From: Candidatus Thiothrix anitrata | GTDB lineage: Bacteria; Pseudomonadota; Gammaproteobacteria; Thiotrichales; Thiotrichaceae | DNA length: 64,000 nucleotides | Direction of reading: 5' to 3' | NCBI RefSeq assembly: GCF_017901155.1 | Contig: NZ_CP072800.1 | Location: forward strand, 2,755,283-2,819,282 | Shown here: positions 9,805-19,198 of the stretch, piece by piece | Numbering within the stretch: position 1 is the stretch's first letter | How the letters are laid out: each line of letters starts with the position of its first letter | Notes under the pieces: model-generated | Databases searched by the model: none | Seen by the model: the letters and a program-made list of their open reading frames with translations, nothing else | What the model was told of the DNA's origin: nothing | Made by a program: the position numbers and the translations under genes

Positions 9805-10671
9805 CTAGTTGTCCACGACATTGCGCAGTTGAATGGTGGTGGTGTAGACCGCACGCTGATAACGGTCAGAAGGTGTCGTCACGGTTGCATCCAGTAAGTT
9901 GTAGGTACGAACCGAATTTGCCTCCAGTACATCACCTAAAGAACGCACCAATATCGCCACTTTAATACTCACCACGCTCTCCCAATTAGCTGCCCCCACA
10001 TTCGTCGCATTAACAAAACGGTCTGCGGTGCCATTACCATCCGTATCAATACCGTACTGAAACTGGATATTTTCGATCCCATTCACCACTGGCTGACGAT
10101 TATTCACGTTAGAACCTAATGCATATAAAATAGGCACAAGCCGATTATTAGCATCACGGGTTGAACCATCATTATCGACATGGAACGCATTATAAATCAG
10201 GCTTGCATCCATACCGGCGGCATTCCCTACCCTGCATTCATCAGGCAAAGCACCACCCGCAGCATCAAGAAAAAGGTTATTGTCTCCTAAGAAACGCACG
10301 CTAATTGCATCACCATTAGCATTAAAAGCATCACGGGTAGAGCGGGCGTTAAAATCATTGGGATCTTTAATATTCTGTTTACCCCCCCCACATGATTGCA
10401 CTGCTAAATTAGGGTCGCCATTGACAAAGAAATATGCACCCAGCGGTAATTTACTAGGTGTCGCATAACCTGCGTGTTCTAAATGTTTGCGTAATGTCTC
10501 CAAAGCGGCACGCCCAGCCTCATTCATTTGTGAAAGCTCATCACGCACTTGATAACTACGTTTACTGCTGAAATAGACAGTTCCCACTCCGGCAACCAGC
10601 ACTAAACTGACCACCATTGCAATCATCATTTCAATCAGGGTAACACCGCGTTGATGTTTACGATTAGGCAT
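9805..10671 (-). CDS. pilW: Minor pilin PilW
   Basis: A 288-residue prepilin. The leader MPNRKHQRG is followed by VTLIEMMIAMVVSLVLVAG, the prepilin peptidase site with Glu5 and the hydrophobic helix. The large globular domain (FQYGIDTDGNGTADRF, typical of PilW) and the length agree with the family. It takes part in the minor pilin-PilY1 tip complex that starts type IV pilus polymerisation. It lies 9 bases after pilV and 11 bases before pilX, so it belongs to one operon. No frame damage is seen. Confidence 0.93.
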   Translation of the reverse strand: MPNRKHQRGVTLIEMMIAMVVSLVLVAGVGTVYFSSKRSYQVRDELSQMNEAGRAALETLRKHLEHAGYATPSKLPLGAYFFVNGDPNLAVQSCGGGKQNIKDPNDFNARSTRDAFNANGDAISVRFLGDNNLFLDAAGGALPDECRVGNAAGMDASLIYNAFHVDNDGSTRDANNRLVPILYALGSNVNNRQPVVNGIENIQFQYGIDTDGNGTADRFVNATNVGAANWESVVSIKVAILVRSLGDVLEANSVRTYNLLDATVTTPSDRYQRAVYTTTIQLRNVVDN

Positions 10672-10680
10672 AGCGTCCCC

Positions 10681-11211
10681 CTACAGAACGGCGTTCAAAT
10701 TGATATTGAATTGTTCGGTATTATTACCCACAGTTTTGGAGGTATTACGCTCATTCCAAATAACATTAATATTGACCCCGCTACGACACCCACCAGCTAA
10801 ACAAGCCACCGTTAAGGATGCTCCCATCAAGTCATTGCGTAATCCGCCGACACCACCAGTTCCGCAGCGCATCTGGAATAAATCAATATTGGCAACTTCG
10901 ACATTGGTACAAGCCGCCACTACAGCACAGGTTGGCGCAGTACCGCACGCCGCTGTTCCATCCAAAGTACCGTTGTAATTACCGGCGTAAGCTCCCGCAC
11001 GATTAACACGCATTCGCTCCAGCAAATCGTGAACCAGCCAAGTTGCCTGCTGCATTTGGTAGGAGTTATGGGTTGTTTTCATACCGGCAATCTGCAAACC
11101 GGCAAGACCTAGCAAACCCGCCGAAAGAACTAGGGTTGCAATTAACACTTCCAGCAGGCTAAAACCCGCTTGCCGTTGGGTAGGGCGAGAATGCGTACTC
11201 ATGCGCATCAT
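10681..11211 (-). CDS. pilV: Minor pilin PilV
   Basis: A 176-residue prepilin with a leader ending QRQAG followed by FSLLEVLIATLVLSAGLLGLAG, the characteristic PilV N-terminus with the class III cleavage site and Glu5. Conserved downstream features include HNSYQMQQATWLVHDLLERMRVNR. Several cysteines in the globular part may form disulfides. It is the first gene of the minor-pilin operon in this window; no fimU/fimT gene precedes it, and the 256 bases upstream contain only the mog terminator and a likely promoter zone. Role: minor pilin of the type IV pilus tip complex. Confidence 0.93.
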   Translation of the reverse strand: MMRMSTHSRPTQRQAGFSLLEVLIATLVLSAGLLGLAGLQIAGMKTTHNSYQMQQATWLVHDLLERMRVNRAGAYAGNYNGTLDGTAACGTAPTCAVVAACTNVEVANIDLFQMRCGTGGVGGLRNDLMGASLTVACLAGGCRSGVNINVIWNERNTSKTVGNNTEQFNINLNAVL

Positions 11212-11372
11212 AAGTCCACCTATTAGTATTATTCATTGGGGAGACACTGTATTTATGAACGCTAGTATACCGATAAATCCGTCGGTAATGATAAAAAACT
11301 CAAATATTGCCGATAAGCTGTATGTTTCAGCCTCTCAACGGTAAATCCGCATAAACTCACCTTCTGCGTGGC

Positions 11373-11405
11373 AAAAAAAAGCCCCGGAAAGACTTCAGGG
11401 GCTTA
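11373..11405 (-). terminator. Rho-independent terminator downstream of mog
   Basis: Read on the minus strand, GCCCC and GGGGC (plus 11398-11402 and 11381-11385) form a stem, extended inside by a 3-bp helix after one mismatch, followed directly by eight T residues (plus 11373-11380). It lies about 60 bases past the mog stop and separates the mog transcript from the pilV operon. Confidence 0.85.
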
Positions 11406-11467
11406 ACAATCAACTCAAATGACTCATGGCTTAACGATAGGTTAGACGCATGAAACTCATAAAAGGT

Positions 11468-12001
11468 TCAAGACGATTTAGGACGAAATGCCTTAATTAC
11501 CAGAGGATCGCACTCAAGGTACGGCCCTTCAATCAAATCAATGCAATAAGGTATCGCCGGAAACACCGCATCAAGACACTGACGAATCGAGGCAGGCTTA
11601 CCCGGTAAGTTTAAAATCAAAGACTTACCACGAATACCTGCTGTTTGACGTGATAAAATTGCAGTCGGTACGTACTGCAAACTCACCTGACGCATTAACT
11701 CGCCAAACCCCGGTAACATTTTTTCACAAACATGTTCGGTAGCCTCAGGCGTTACATCACGTAACGCAGGGCCTGTGCCGCCCGTGGTCACAATCAAACA
11801 ACAACCTTCCTGATCCGCCAATTCCATTAGCACTTGCTCAATGCCTTGCTGATCATCCGGGATACAACGGTAAACGGGTTCAAACACAGACACCAAATAC
11901 GCCGTTAACGTATCCAAAATAGCCTGACCTGAAATATCCGCATACACCCCCGCACTGGCGCGGTCAGATGCCGTTACAATCCCGATTTTGATCTGTGACA
12001 T
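11468..12001 (-). CDS. mog: Molybdopterin adenylyltransferase
   Basis: A 177-residue member of the MoaB/Mog family. Mog adenylates molybdopterin with ATP before MoeA inserts molybdate, in molybdenum cofactor synthesis in the cytoplasm. Visible motifs are GIVTASDRASAGVY at the N-terminus, TTGGTGPALRDVTPEAT (the MPT-binding TTGGTG loop) and NLPGKPASI near the C-terminus. E. coli Mog is slightly longer (195 residues). MoaB proteins share the fold, but the RDVTPEAT form and a C-terminal GPYLE segment favour Mog. It starts 13 bases after htpX, so both may be cotranscribed. A strong terminator follows. Confidence 0.9.
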   Translation of the reverse strand: MSQIKIGIVTASDRASAGVYADISGQAILDTLTAYLVSVFEPVYRCIPDDQQGIEQVLMELADQEGCCLIVTTGGTGPALRDVTPEATEHVCEKMLPGFGELMRQVSLQYVPTAILSRQTAGIRGKSLILNLPGKPASIRQCLDAVFPAIPYCIDLIEGPYLECDPLVIKAFRPKSS

Positions 12002-12014
12002 TAGCTAGCTATCC

Positions 12015-12905
12015 TTAACGCATGTTTTCCAGTGCTGCAATACGATCTTCTAATGGCGGGTGCGTCATAAAGATTTTACGCAAACCTGTTCCTAAGCCAC
12101 CCGCAATACCAAACGCTGCCATTTCACCCGGCAAATCGGCTGTTGCGTGAGCACCTTGCAAACGTTTGAGGGCATTAATCATTTTTTGACGACCTGCCAA
12201 ATCCGCACCAGCAATATCCGCTTTAAATTCACGATAACGTGAAAACCACATTACAATCGCAGTCGCCACAAAGCTCAGCAGGATTTCCGCAATGATTGAG
12301 CCAATGAAATACCCCCAACCCGGACTACTACTTTCTTCATCACTGCTACCACCCAAGAAACGGTCAACAGCCAAACCAATCAAACGAGCAAAAATAATTA
12401 CAAAGGTATTCAAAACACCTTGCAATAAAGTTTGTGTCACCATATCACCGTTAGCAACGTGCCCGATTTCATGGCCTAACACCGCCTCTACTTCATCCGC
12501 CGTCATGGTATCCAACAAACCCTGGCTCACCGCAACCAAAGCGTTATTACGGCTAGCACCGGTCGCGAATGCATTCGGATCAGGCGAGTAGAAAATTCCC
12601 ACTTCAGGCATACCAATACCGGAACGTTCCGCTTGACGACGCACGGTTTCCACCAACCAACGCTCTTGCGCAGTACGCGGGGTTTCAATGATTTCCACAC
12701 CCATGCTACGCTTCGCCATCCACTTAGATATCAGCAAACTGATGAAGGAACCACCAAAACCCACCACAATAGCTATCGTCAAAATAGAACCCATGCTACC
12801 GGCACTCATATCAATGCCGAAAACTGCACCGATAATACTCATGGTAATGAACAACACCGCCATCACAGCCACGTTGGTCAGCACCAATAAAAGAACTCGC
12901 ATCAT
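12015..12905 (-). CDS. htpX: Membrane zinc metalloprotease HtpX
   Basis: A 296-residue inner-membrane M48 protease. Two N-terminal hydrophobic segments (about residues 5-25 and 38-58) are followed by the cytoplasmic catalytic domain with HEIGH (zinc ligands and the catalytic Glu) and by two further hydrophobic segments. The third ligand is the Glu in SRYREFKADIAGA. HtpX degrades misfolded membrane proteins alongside FtsH. Length and motifs match E. coli HtpX (293 residues). Its own promoter is visible between it and parC. In enterobacteria htpX is induced by envelope stress and heat; the promoter here looks mainly sigma-70-like. Confidence 0.95.
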   Translation of the reverse strand: MMRVLLLVLTNVAVMAVLFITMSIIGAVFGIDMSAGSMGSILTIAIVVGFGGSFISLLISKWMAKRSMGVEIIETPRTAQERWLVETVRRQAERSGIGMPEVGIFYSPDPNAFATGASRNNALVAVSQGLLDTMTADEVEAVLGHEIGHVANGDMVTQTLLQGVLNTFVIIFARLIGLAVDRFLGGSSDEESSSPGWGYFIGSIIAEILLSFVATAIVMWFSRYREFKADIAGADLAGRQKMINALKRLQGAHATADLPGEMAAFGIAGGLGTGLRKIFMTHPPLEDRIAALENMR

Positions 12906-12941
12906 CGCTCAAAACCTCTTCGTATTTATTTCACTAAACCA

Positions 12942-12969
12942 AATATAGACGCTCAACTATAGGATTCAA
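12942..12969 (-). promoter_or_regulatory. Putative promoter of htpX
   Basis: On the minus strand TTGAAT (plus 12964-12969) and TATATT (plus 12942-12947) are separated by 16 bases and end 36 bases before the htpX start codon. Elements match sigma-70 reasonably. CTTGAAT could also act as a sigma-32-type -35, but the downstream half is a poor match. Called by eye. Confidence 0.5.
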
Positions 12970-12979
12970 GTTTTCCCTA

Positions 12980-15217
12980 CTAATTGCCGCTTATCTCCAG
13001 TCCAGTGACATTTTGGTAGCCTTTCGGTAACAATTTGCCACGCTTGGCACGTTCAGTACGGTATTCTTCCAGTTCCGCACCTTTGATGGTTTTAAACTGC
13101 TTACCGGCACGAATCAGCAATGCCGCATTCGCTGGCAAAATCGCTGAGAACTGCACCGTTTCATCGGCAATGCCCAACCCGCCTTTTTTCAGGCTGATCA
13201 ATTTATTGCCTTTTCCTTTGGAAAGTTGCGGCACATCCTGCAAGCCTATCACCAACACATAACCCGATGATGACACCAGCACCAGCGAATCGGTGGCAAG
13301 GTTCGTCACCAACAACGGCTGCAAAATCGCCACACCGTCGCCCACCGTCAGGGTCACTTTGCCCGCTTTCACCCGACTTTGCATCTCGCCAAAGGCACAC
13401 AAGAAACCGTAGCCTTCCGCCGAATGCAGCAAATATTGATCGCTATCTTTGCCCATCAGCACGTATTGGAACTTCGCGCCTGCTGGTGGGGCTAACTTAC
13501 CCGTCAAAGGTTCACCTTGCCCACGTGCCGATGGCAAGGCATTCGCTGGCAATGTATAGGTGCGCCCGGTGTTATCCAGTAACACCACTTGCTGGCTGGA
13601 ACGCCCGCGTACTGATGTGAGGAATTCATCACCCTGCTTGTAGCTCAGTGAAGCCGGATCAATATCATGCCCTTTTGCCGAGCGAATCCAGCCCATTTTC
13701 GACACCACCACCGTCACCGGCTCAGAAGGCGTTAACGCGGTTTCGTCCAACACTTGTGCCGCTGCGCGTTCTTGCAAGGGCGAACGCCGTGCATCACCGT
13801 ACAACTTCGCATCTTCTTTCAGCTCTTTGCGAATCAAACTGGTCAATTTAGTATCCGAACCCAGCAATGCCAGCAAGGTTTCTTTTTCCTTTTCCAATTC
13901 GTCCAATTCGCCGCGAATCTTCATTTCTTCCAAACGTGCTAATTGACGCAATTTGGTATCGAGAATGTAATCCGCCTGAATCTCGGTCAAATCGAAACGC
14001 TGCATTAACACCGCTTTCGGCTCGTCTTCGGTGCGGATAATGTGGATCACTTCATCAATATTGAGGAACGCCACCAACAAACCCGCCAATAAATGCAGGC
14101 GTTTTTCGACTTTATCCAGCCGCCATTGCAAGCGACGCGTCACCGTTTGCCGCCGGAAGGTCAGCCATTCGGTCAAAATATGCAGCAAATTTTTGACTTG
14201 CGGGCGACCATTCAGCCCGATCATATTCATATTGACGCGGTAACTGCGTTCTAAATCGGTGCTGGCGAATAAATGCGACATCAGCATGTCCACGTCCACG
14301 CGGTTGGAACGCGGCACAATCACCAAGCGCACCGGCTGTTCGTGGTCGGATTCATCACGTAAATCTTCCACCAACGGCAGTTTCTTCGCCTGCATTTGCG
14401 TGGCGATTTGCTCCAGAATCTTGCTGCCCGACACCTGATACGGCAAGGCGGTAATAATAATGTCGCCGTCTTCGATTTCGTAACGCGCCCGCATTCTAAA
14501 CGTGCCATTGCCTTTTTCATAAAGCGCGAGGAAATCCGCCGCCGGAGTAATGATTTCAGCTTCGGTAGGAAAATCCGGCGCGGGAATGTGCTGATGCAAA
14601 TCCTGCAAGGTCGCATTGGGGTGATCCAGCAAATGCAAACACGCATTCACCACTTCACGCAAATTATGCGGCGGAATATCGGTCGCCATCCCCACCGCGA
14701 TGCCGCTGCCACCGTTAAGCAAAATATTCGGCAAACGTGCGGGCAAAATGGTTGGCTCTTCTAACGACCCGTCGAAATTGGGTTGCCATTGCGCCGTGCC
14801 CTGCCCCAATTCTTGCAGCAACACTTTAGCGTAAGCGGTCAAACGCGATTCGGTGTAACGCATTGCCGCAAACGATTTCGGGTCATCTTGCGAACCCCAG
14901 TTGCCCTGCCCGTCCACCAGCGTGTAGCGGTAGGAAAACGGTTGCGCCATTAACACCATTGCTTCGTAACACGCCGAATCACCGTGCGGGTGGAATTTAC
15001 CCAATACGTCACCGACAGTACGCGCTGATTTTTTGTGTTTGGAAGCCGCCGTCAGCCCTAATTCGGACATGGCATAGACAATGCGGCGTTGCACGGGCTT
15101 TAAGCCGTCGCCAAGATGCGGTAATGCGCGATCAAGAATGACGTACATGGAATAGTCGAGATAGGCTTTCTCGGTGTATTCCTGTAGCGGGAGGGTTTCG
15201 ATGCCTTCGTAGTTCAT
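12980..15217 (-). CDS. parC: DNA topoisomerase IV subunit A
   Basis: A 745-residue type IIA topoisomerase breakage-reunion subunit; with ParE it decatenates daughter chromosomes. The catalytic tyrosine is Y121 in [10 protein letters not shown], and the winged-helix (CAP-like) region includes [18 protein letters not shown]. The quinolone-resistance positions Ser81 and Glu85 (E. coli Ser80/Glu84) are the wild-type residues. The C-terminal part (about 500-745) carries beta-pinwheel blades such as the GRTYTLPA segment. Compared with GyrA it lacks the full GyrA-box, supporting ParC. No parE lies in the window. It starts 359 bases from tRNA-Ser. Confidence 0.96.
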   Translation of the reverse strand: MNYEGIETLPLQEYTEKAYLDYSMYVILDRALPHLGDGLKPVQRRIVYAMSELGLTAASKHKKSARTVGDVLGKFHPHGDSACYEAMVLMAQPFSYRYTLVDGQGNWGSQDDPKSFAAMRYTESRLTAYAKVLLQELGQGTAQWQPNFDGSLEEPTILPARLPNILLNGGSGIAVGMATDIPPHNLREVVNACLHLLDHPNATLQDLHQHIPAPDFPTEAEIITPAADFLALYEKGNGTFRMRARYEIEDGDIIITALPYQVSGSKILEQIATQMQAKKLPLVEDLRDESDHEQPVRLVIVPRSNRVDVDMLMSHLFASTDLERSYRVNMNMIGLNGRPQVKNLLHILTEWLTFRRQTVTRRLQWRLDKVEKRLHLLAGLLVAFLNIDEVIHIIRTEDEPKAVLMQRFDLTEIQADYILDTKLRQLARLEEMKIRGELDELEKEKETLLALLGSDTKLTSLIRKELKEDAKLYGDARRSPLQERAAAQVLDETALTPSEPVTVVVSKMGWIRSAKGHDIDPASLSYKQGDEFLTSVRGRSSQQVVLLDNTGRTYTLPANALPSARGQGEPLTGKLAPPAGAKFQYVLMGKDSDQYLLHSAEGYGFLCAFGEMQSRVKAGKVTLTVGDGVAILQPLLVTNLATDSLVLVSSSGYVLVIGLQDVPQLSKGKGNKLISLKKGGLGIADETVQFSAILPANAALLIRAGKQFKTIKGAELEEYRTERAKRGKLLPKGYQNVTGLEISGN

Positions 15218-15410
15218 AGTGAACTCAGAATCGAACTATCAATATAAATCATTGTTTTATATACCTCTTTATAGGCGATACTTCCACCGCCAAAACTTAG
15301 AACCGTTGTTATTTACCAGCAAACAAGAGCCGCCGCCGTCTGTTATTTTGTAGGTTTTTCACGCGGCTTGTAATTGTCTATCTCTTTGACTGTTAGCTTA
15401 TTTATTGCCA

Positions 15411-15462
15411 TTGGGGGTATCACGCTTAGGAGTATCAGAATGTACCCCCAATATACCCCCAA
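15411..15462. repeat. Inverted and direct repeats in the parC/tRNA-Ser gap
   Basis: The gap from 15218 to 15575 holds no credible gene. Within it TTGGGGGTAT (15411-15420) is the exact inverse of ATACCCCCAA (15453-15462), and TACCCCCAA is repeated directly at 15443-15451 and 15454-15462. Pairs of CCCCC/GGGGG boxes like this often occur near integrase genes next to tRNA genes, so this may be a remnant of an excised or decayed element. That link is inference; no integrase sequence remains. Confidence 0.45.
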
Positions 15463-15516
15463 CACATCCCGGCTTCTACGGTTTTTTACCGCACATCACC
15501 GAACCGCTATAGGCAT

Positions 15517-15542
15517 AAAAAAACCCGCTGTGATGCGGGTTT
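15517..15542 (-). terminator. Terminator of tRNA-Ser
   Basis: The stem is AAACCCGC/GCGGGTTT (plus 15521-15528 and 15535-15542) with a 6-base loop. On the minus strand it is followed by a run of seven T (plus 15517-15523, overlapping the stem end). It lies 33 bases past the tRNA-Ser 3' end and fits a rho-independent terminator. Confidence 0.85.
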
Positions 15543-15575
15543 TAGGATGTTTTAGAACGTCGCCGTTCAATAATA

Positions 15576-15663
15576 TGGCGGAGAGCGAGGGATTCGAACC
15601 CCCGGAGGTTTAACCCTCAACGGTTTTCAAGACCGCCGCTTTCGACCACTCAGCCAGCTCTCC
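15576..15663 (-). tRNA. tRNA-Ser (UGA anticodon)
   Basis: On the minus strand an 88-base cloverleaf begins with GGAGAGC, which pairs with GCTCTCC before the discriminator G and an encoded CCA. The anticodon loop reads CTTGAAA, giving anticodon TGA, which decodes UCA and related serine codons. The long variable arm and the TTCGAAT T-loop fit class II tRNA-Ser. A terminator follows at 15517-15542. The 79-residue plus-strand ORF ending in ESEGFEPP over this gene is a translation artefact of the tRNA. Confidence 0.97.
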
Positions 15664-15799
15664 GAAGGCTGCGAATGATACGCAATGTGAGAGTAAATTT
15701 CCAGTGTTTTTTCATGCATCGAAAACGCACGGTGTCTGTCAGCCGATCAGCGGCTATGATAGAATCGCCCCTTTGCTGCACCGAAAGAGATAGGTCTTA

Positions 15800-16843
15800 A
15801 TGGATTCAACTAAACCTTCGCTGACTTACCGTGATGCTGGCGTGGACATTGACGCTGGCAACAGCTTGGTCGAACGCATCAAACCTTTGGCACAACGCAC
15901 TAAACGCCCCGAAATGTTGAGTGGCCTTGGCGGCTTTGGTGCTTTAATGTCGATTCCTTCTCATTACAAAAACCCGGTGTTGGTTTCTGGCACAGACGGT
16001 GTTGGCACAAAGCTGAAACTCGCGATTGATACCGGTATTTTCGACACTATCGGAATTGATCTGGTAGCGATGTGCGTGAATGACATAGTGGTCAGTGGTG
16101 CCGAACCGTTGTTTTTCCTTGATTATTACGCGACAGGTAAACTGGACGTAGATGCCGCAGAACAAGTTGTCAGCGGTATCGCTGAAGGTTGTTTGCAAGC
16201 CGGAGCTGCCTTAGCTGGTGGTGAAACCGCTGAAATGCCAGGGATGTACCGCGAAGGTGATTTTGACTTAGCAGGCTTCTGCGTGGGCGTAGTCGAGCGT
16301 GACAAGATCCTCGATCATTCATTGGTTCACCGCAATGACGTGTTAATCGGCCTTGGTTCCAGTGGCCCACATTCTAACGGTTACTCATTAATCCGTAAGA
16401 TTTTAGAAGTAAGTGGCGACTCACTGGATGCGCCGTTCGGCGAAAGCACCTTAGGACGTACTTTGCTGGAACCCACCCGTATTTACGTTAAGTTATTGCT
16501 CACCTTACTGCGCCAATACGACATTCACGCGCTGGCACACATTACCGGCGGTGGGTTGACAGAGAATTTACCACGTGTATTGCCTGCCCGCAGCATGGCT
16601 AAAATCAGCCTCAGCAGTTGGCAACGTCCTGCGATTTTCGACTGGCTACAAAGCAAAGGCGGCGTTTCTGAAGAAGAAATGCTGCGCACCTTTAACTGCG
16701 GCATTGGTATGATTTTAGCCGTTCCCGCAGAACAGGCGGAAAACATTATCACCGCTTGCCACTTGGACAATGTGCCAGCATGGCAGATTGGTCGCATGGC
16801 AGCCTCTGAAACTGAGAATCCGTTTGTTCAGTATGTCGATTGA
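15800..16843 (+). CDS. purM: Phosphoribosylformylglycinamidine cyclo-ligase (AIR synthetase)
   Basis: A 347-residue enzyme of de novo purine synthesis that closes the imidazole ring of FGAM with ATP to give AIR. Motifs include [13 protein letters not shown] at the N-terminus, [15 protein letters not shown] (ATP/metal site), [19 protein letters not shown] and [11 protein letters not shown], with [12 protein letters not shown] near the C-terminus. Length matches E. coli PurM (345). The start has a purine-rich GAGATAGG box about 8 bases upstream, and TATGAT at 15755-15760 could be its -10 element. It overlaps purN by 11 bases, the classic purMN arrangement. Confidence 0.97.
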   Translation: MDSTKPSLTYRDAGVDIDAGNSLVERIKPLAQRTKRPEMLSGLGGFGALMSIPSHYKNPVLVSGTDGVGTKLKLAIDTGIFDTIGIDLVAMCVNDIVVSGAEPLFFLDYYATGKLDVDAAEQVVSGIAEGCLQAGAALAGGETAEMPGMYREGDFDLAGFCVGVVERDKILDHSLVHRNDVLIGLGSSGPHSNGYSLIRKILEVSGDSLDAPFGESTLGRTLLEPTRIYVKLLLTLLRQYDIHALAHITGGGLTENLPRVLPARSMAKISLSSWQRPAIFDWLQSKGGVSEEEMLRTFNCGIGMILAVPAEQAENIITACHLDNVPAWQIGRMAASETENPFVQYVD

Positions 16844-17498
16844 ATATGATACAGCACTGCCAAGTTTGGTGGTGCTGATTTCCGGCAGTGGCAGTAATCT
16901 GCAATCACTGATGAATGCGATTAGCGCGGGCAGAATGACAGCACGTATTGCGGCGGTGATTAGTAATAAAGCCGAGGCCTACGGTTTACAGCGTGCCACG
17001 CAAGTGGGTATCCCTGCACATATTATTGATCACACCCAATTTGCCGGACGTGAAGCATTCGATCAGGCATTACAACAATGCATTGATCAATTTAAGCCAG
17101 ATCTGGTTATTTTGGCGGGCTTTATGCGCATCCTTACCGACGATTTCGTGCGTCATTACAGCGGTAAAATGCTTAATATCCACCCGTCCCTGTTACCGTT
17201 ATACAAAGGCATCAATACCCATCAACGGGTGTTGGACGACAAAGCACGTGAACACGGTGTCAGCGTGCATTTTGTCACCCCGGAACTCGACGGCGGCCCG
17301 GTCATCATGCAGGCAAAGGTGCCGGTGTTACCCAGTGATACCGCGCAAAGTCTGGCACAACGGGTACAAGAGCAGGAACATCACATTTACCCGCGTGTGG
17401 TAAAGTGGTTTGTGGAAGGCAGGCTGAAACTGGATGGTAATCAGGTGATGCTGGACGGGAACGCTTTGCAGCGTCCCGTTCAACACATGAGCGGCTAG
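16833..17498 (+). CDS. purN: Phosphoribosylglycinamide formyltransferase
   Basis: A 221-residue GAR transformylase that transfers a formyl group from 10-formyltetrahydrofolate to GAR. Motifs: [12 protein letters not shown] (phosphate loop), FAG-type substrate segment [25 protein letters not shown] with the catalytic Asn-His-Asp set (N and H here, D in [10 protein letters not shown]). The reading frame extends upstream to 16770 inside purM, but ATG 16833 ([18 protein letters not shown]) gives the family's usual length and an 11-base overlap with purM, implying translational coupling. It ends base to base against the convergent ppnP stop. Confidence 0.96.
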   Translation: MSIEYDTALPSLVVLISGSGSNLQSLMNAISAGRMTARIAAVISNKAEAYGLQRATQVGIPAHIIDHTQFAGREAFDQALQQCIDQFKPDLVILAGFMRILTDDFVRHYSGKMLNIHPSLLPLYKGINTHQRVLDDKAREHGVSVHFVTPELDGGPVIMQAKVPVLPSDTAQSLAQRVQEQEHHIYPRVVKWFVEGRLKLDGNQVMLDGNALQRPVQHMSG

Positions 17499-17810
17499 TT
17501 AACCGAAATGGCAAACGTAATGCAGGTTTTCTAGGGTTTCAATGTCAAAGGCTGAATCACCTGCGACATTGAACGATTCCCCGCCTGCGTATTCCTGCCA
17601 TGCGTCGCTGCCTGCCATACGTACCCGGCAACGACCTTGCAGTAATTCCATGATTTCCGGCGCACCGGTATTAAATGTCAGCGTTGAAGGCAAAATTACC
17701 CCCACGCTTTTGCGCGTACCATCCGCCAACACTACAGTGTGGCTGACGCACTTACCACCAAAATACACATTTGCGGTTTTCACCACACTGACATTATCAA
17801 ACTGACTCAT
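17499..17810 (-). CDS. ppnP: Pyrimidine/purine nucleoside phosphorylase PpnP
   Basis: A 103-residue cupin-fold protein of the former DUF1255 family (E. coli YaiE). It phosphorolyses a broad set of nucleosides to base and ribose-1-phosphate. The motifs [30 protein letters not shown] and the C-terminal YVCHFG are typical, and the length matches E. coli PpnP (94 residues) with a slight extension. It faces purN with no spacer. Position next to purine genes fits a nucleotide-salvage role, although it is transcribed from the other strand. Confidence 0.92.
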   Translation of the reverse strand: MSQFDNVSVVKTANVYFGGKCVSHTVVLADGTRKSVGVILPSTLTFNTGAPEIMELLQGRCRVRMAGSDAWQEYAGGESFNVAGDSAFDIETLENLHYVCHFG

Positions 17811-17842
17811 AAACTTCCTTTCACGTTAATCGTAGGGGTAAA

Positions 17843-19186
17843 TCATTGCCCCGCAATTGTCATTTTATCAATCAAAATCGAACCGGTACGAATACTACCA
17901 CGCTCATCAACATCATCCCCAATGGCAACAATGCCTCTGAACATGTCTTTGAGATTGCCCGCAATGGTCACTTCTTCTACCGGATGCACAATCATGCCAT
18001 TTTCAATCCAATAGCCCACCGCACCGCGTGAATAATCACCGGTAATACCGTTAACACCGCTGCCAATTAACTCTGTTACCATCAAGCCTGTGCCCATTTG
18101 TTGCAACAGGTCAATGAAGGTCACGCCGGTATCGGCTAACAGCAAATTACTCGTGCCGCTGGCATTGCCGGTGCTGGTCATGCCCAATTTACGCGCACTG
18201 TAACTGCCAAGGAAATAGCCTTGAATAATGCCATCTTTGACAATATCGCGCTGTTGTGTGGCAACACCTTCCGCATCGTAGGAACGGCTGGCTAACGCTT
18301 GCGGAATTAAGGGGTCTTCGCGCAATTGCACAAAATCAGGGAATACTTGCTGCCCAATCGAATCCAGCAAGAAACTGGCTTTACGGTACTGCGAACCGCC
18401 ACTGATCGCACCGGCTAAATTCCCAATCAGGCCACGTGCCAATTGCGGCACAAATAATACCGGGGCTTCACGGGTAGACAACGAACGTGCATGTAATCGC
18501 CGCACCGCACGTTGAGCTGCTTCCGCACCAACCGTATCAGCACCTTCCAAATGCCCCGGTACACGCGAAACGCTGTACCAATAATCGCGCTGCATTGAGT
18601 CACCGTCTTGCGCCACCACCGCACAACTCAGGGAATGCCGGGTTGCGTGATTGATTCCCATAAAATGATGGCTGTTGGCGTAAAGACTCAACCCTGCGTA
18701 ACTATCAACACCCGCCCCTTCGCTATTAGTAATACGTTTATCGTGTTCACGCGCCACCGCTTCCGCTTGTAAGGCCATTTCAATCGCCAGCGGCGCATCT
18801 AATTCCCACGGGTGGTACAAATCCAGCTTCGGGAACACACTCGCCATCTGTTCCGGTTCTGCCAAGCCGTTGAAATCGTCTTCAGAAGTGTAACGCGCAA
18901 TCCGGCACGCCGCTTCCAAGGTATCTTCCAAGGCTTGCGGGGAAAAGTCAGCAGTGGAGGCAAAGCCTTTGCGATGCCCGAAATACACGGTGAGGTTAAT
19001 GCCCTGATCACGGTGGTATTGCAGTTTATCCACCTGCCCCATACGCACTTCCACAGATAAACCCGTGCCTTTATCAATCTCCAGTTCTGCTGCGGTAGCA
19101 CCTTTGGCTTTAGCGGCATTCAATACACGTTCTGCCATTGCCTGAAATTCAGTCGCAACATCGAAACGGTTTTCCAATTCAATCAT
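17843..19186 (-). CDS. pmbA: Metalloprotease subunit PmbA (TldE)
   Basis: A 447-residue TldD/PmbA-family protein. With TldD it forms a heterodimeric peptidase that trims small peptides (microcin B17 maturation, CcdA degradation in E. coli); TldE itself lacks the zinc-binding HExxxH, as here. Family signatures include ELEIDKGTGLSVEVRMGQVD near residues 38-57, SARKLGMTSTGNASG and GVNGITGDYSRGAVGYWIE near the C-terminus. Length agrees with E. coli PmbA (450). It starts 12 bases downstream of tldD and is the last gene of the long minus-strand operon. Confidence 0.95.
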   Translation of the reverse strand: MIELENRFDVATEFQAMAERVLNAAKAKGATAAELEIDKGTGLSVEVRMGQVDKLQYHRDQGINLTVYFGHRKGFASTADFSPQALEDTLEAACRIARYTSEDDFNGLAEPEQMASVFPKLDLYHPWELDAPLAIEMALQAEAVAREHDKRITNSEGAGVDSYAGLSLYANSHHFMGINHATRHSLSCAVVAQDGDSMQRDYWYSVSRVPGHLEGADTVGAEAAQRAVRRLHARSLSTREAPVLFVPQLARGLIGNLAGAISGGSQYRKASFLLDSIGQQVFPDFVQLREDPLIPQALASRSYDAEGVATQQRDIVKDGIIQGYFLGSYSARKLGMTSTGNASGTSNLLLADTGVTFIDLLQQMGTGLMVTELIGSGVNGITGDYSRGAVGYWIENGMIVHPVEEVTIAGNLKDMFRGIVAIGDDVDERGSIRTGSILIDKMTIAGQ

Positions 19187-19198
19187 GGTTGTTATCCT

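Noticed and set aside
15374-15613. 79-residue plus-strand ORF ending in ESEGFEPP
   Set aside because: The ending is the well-known artefact of translating across the opposite strand of tRNA-Ser; no other support.
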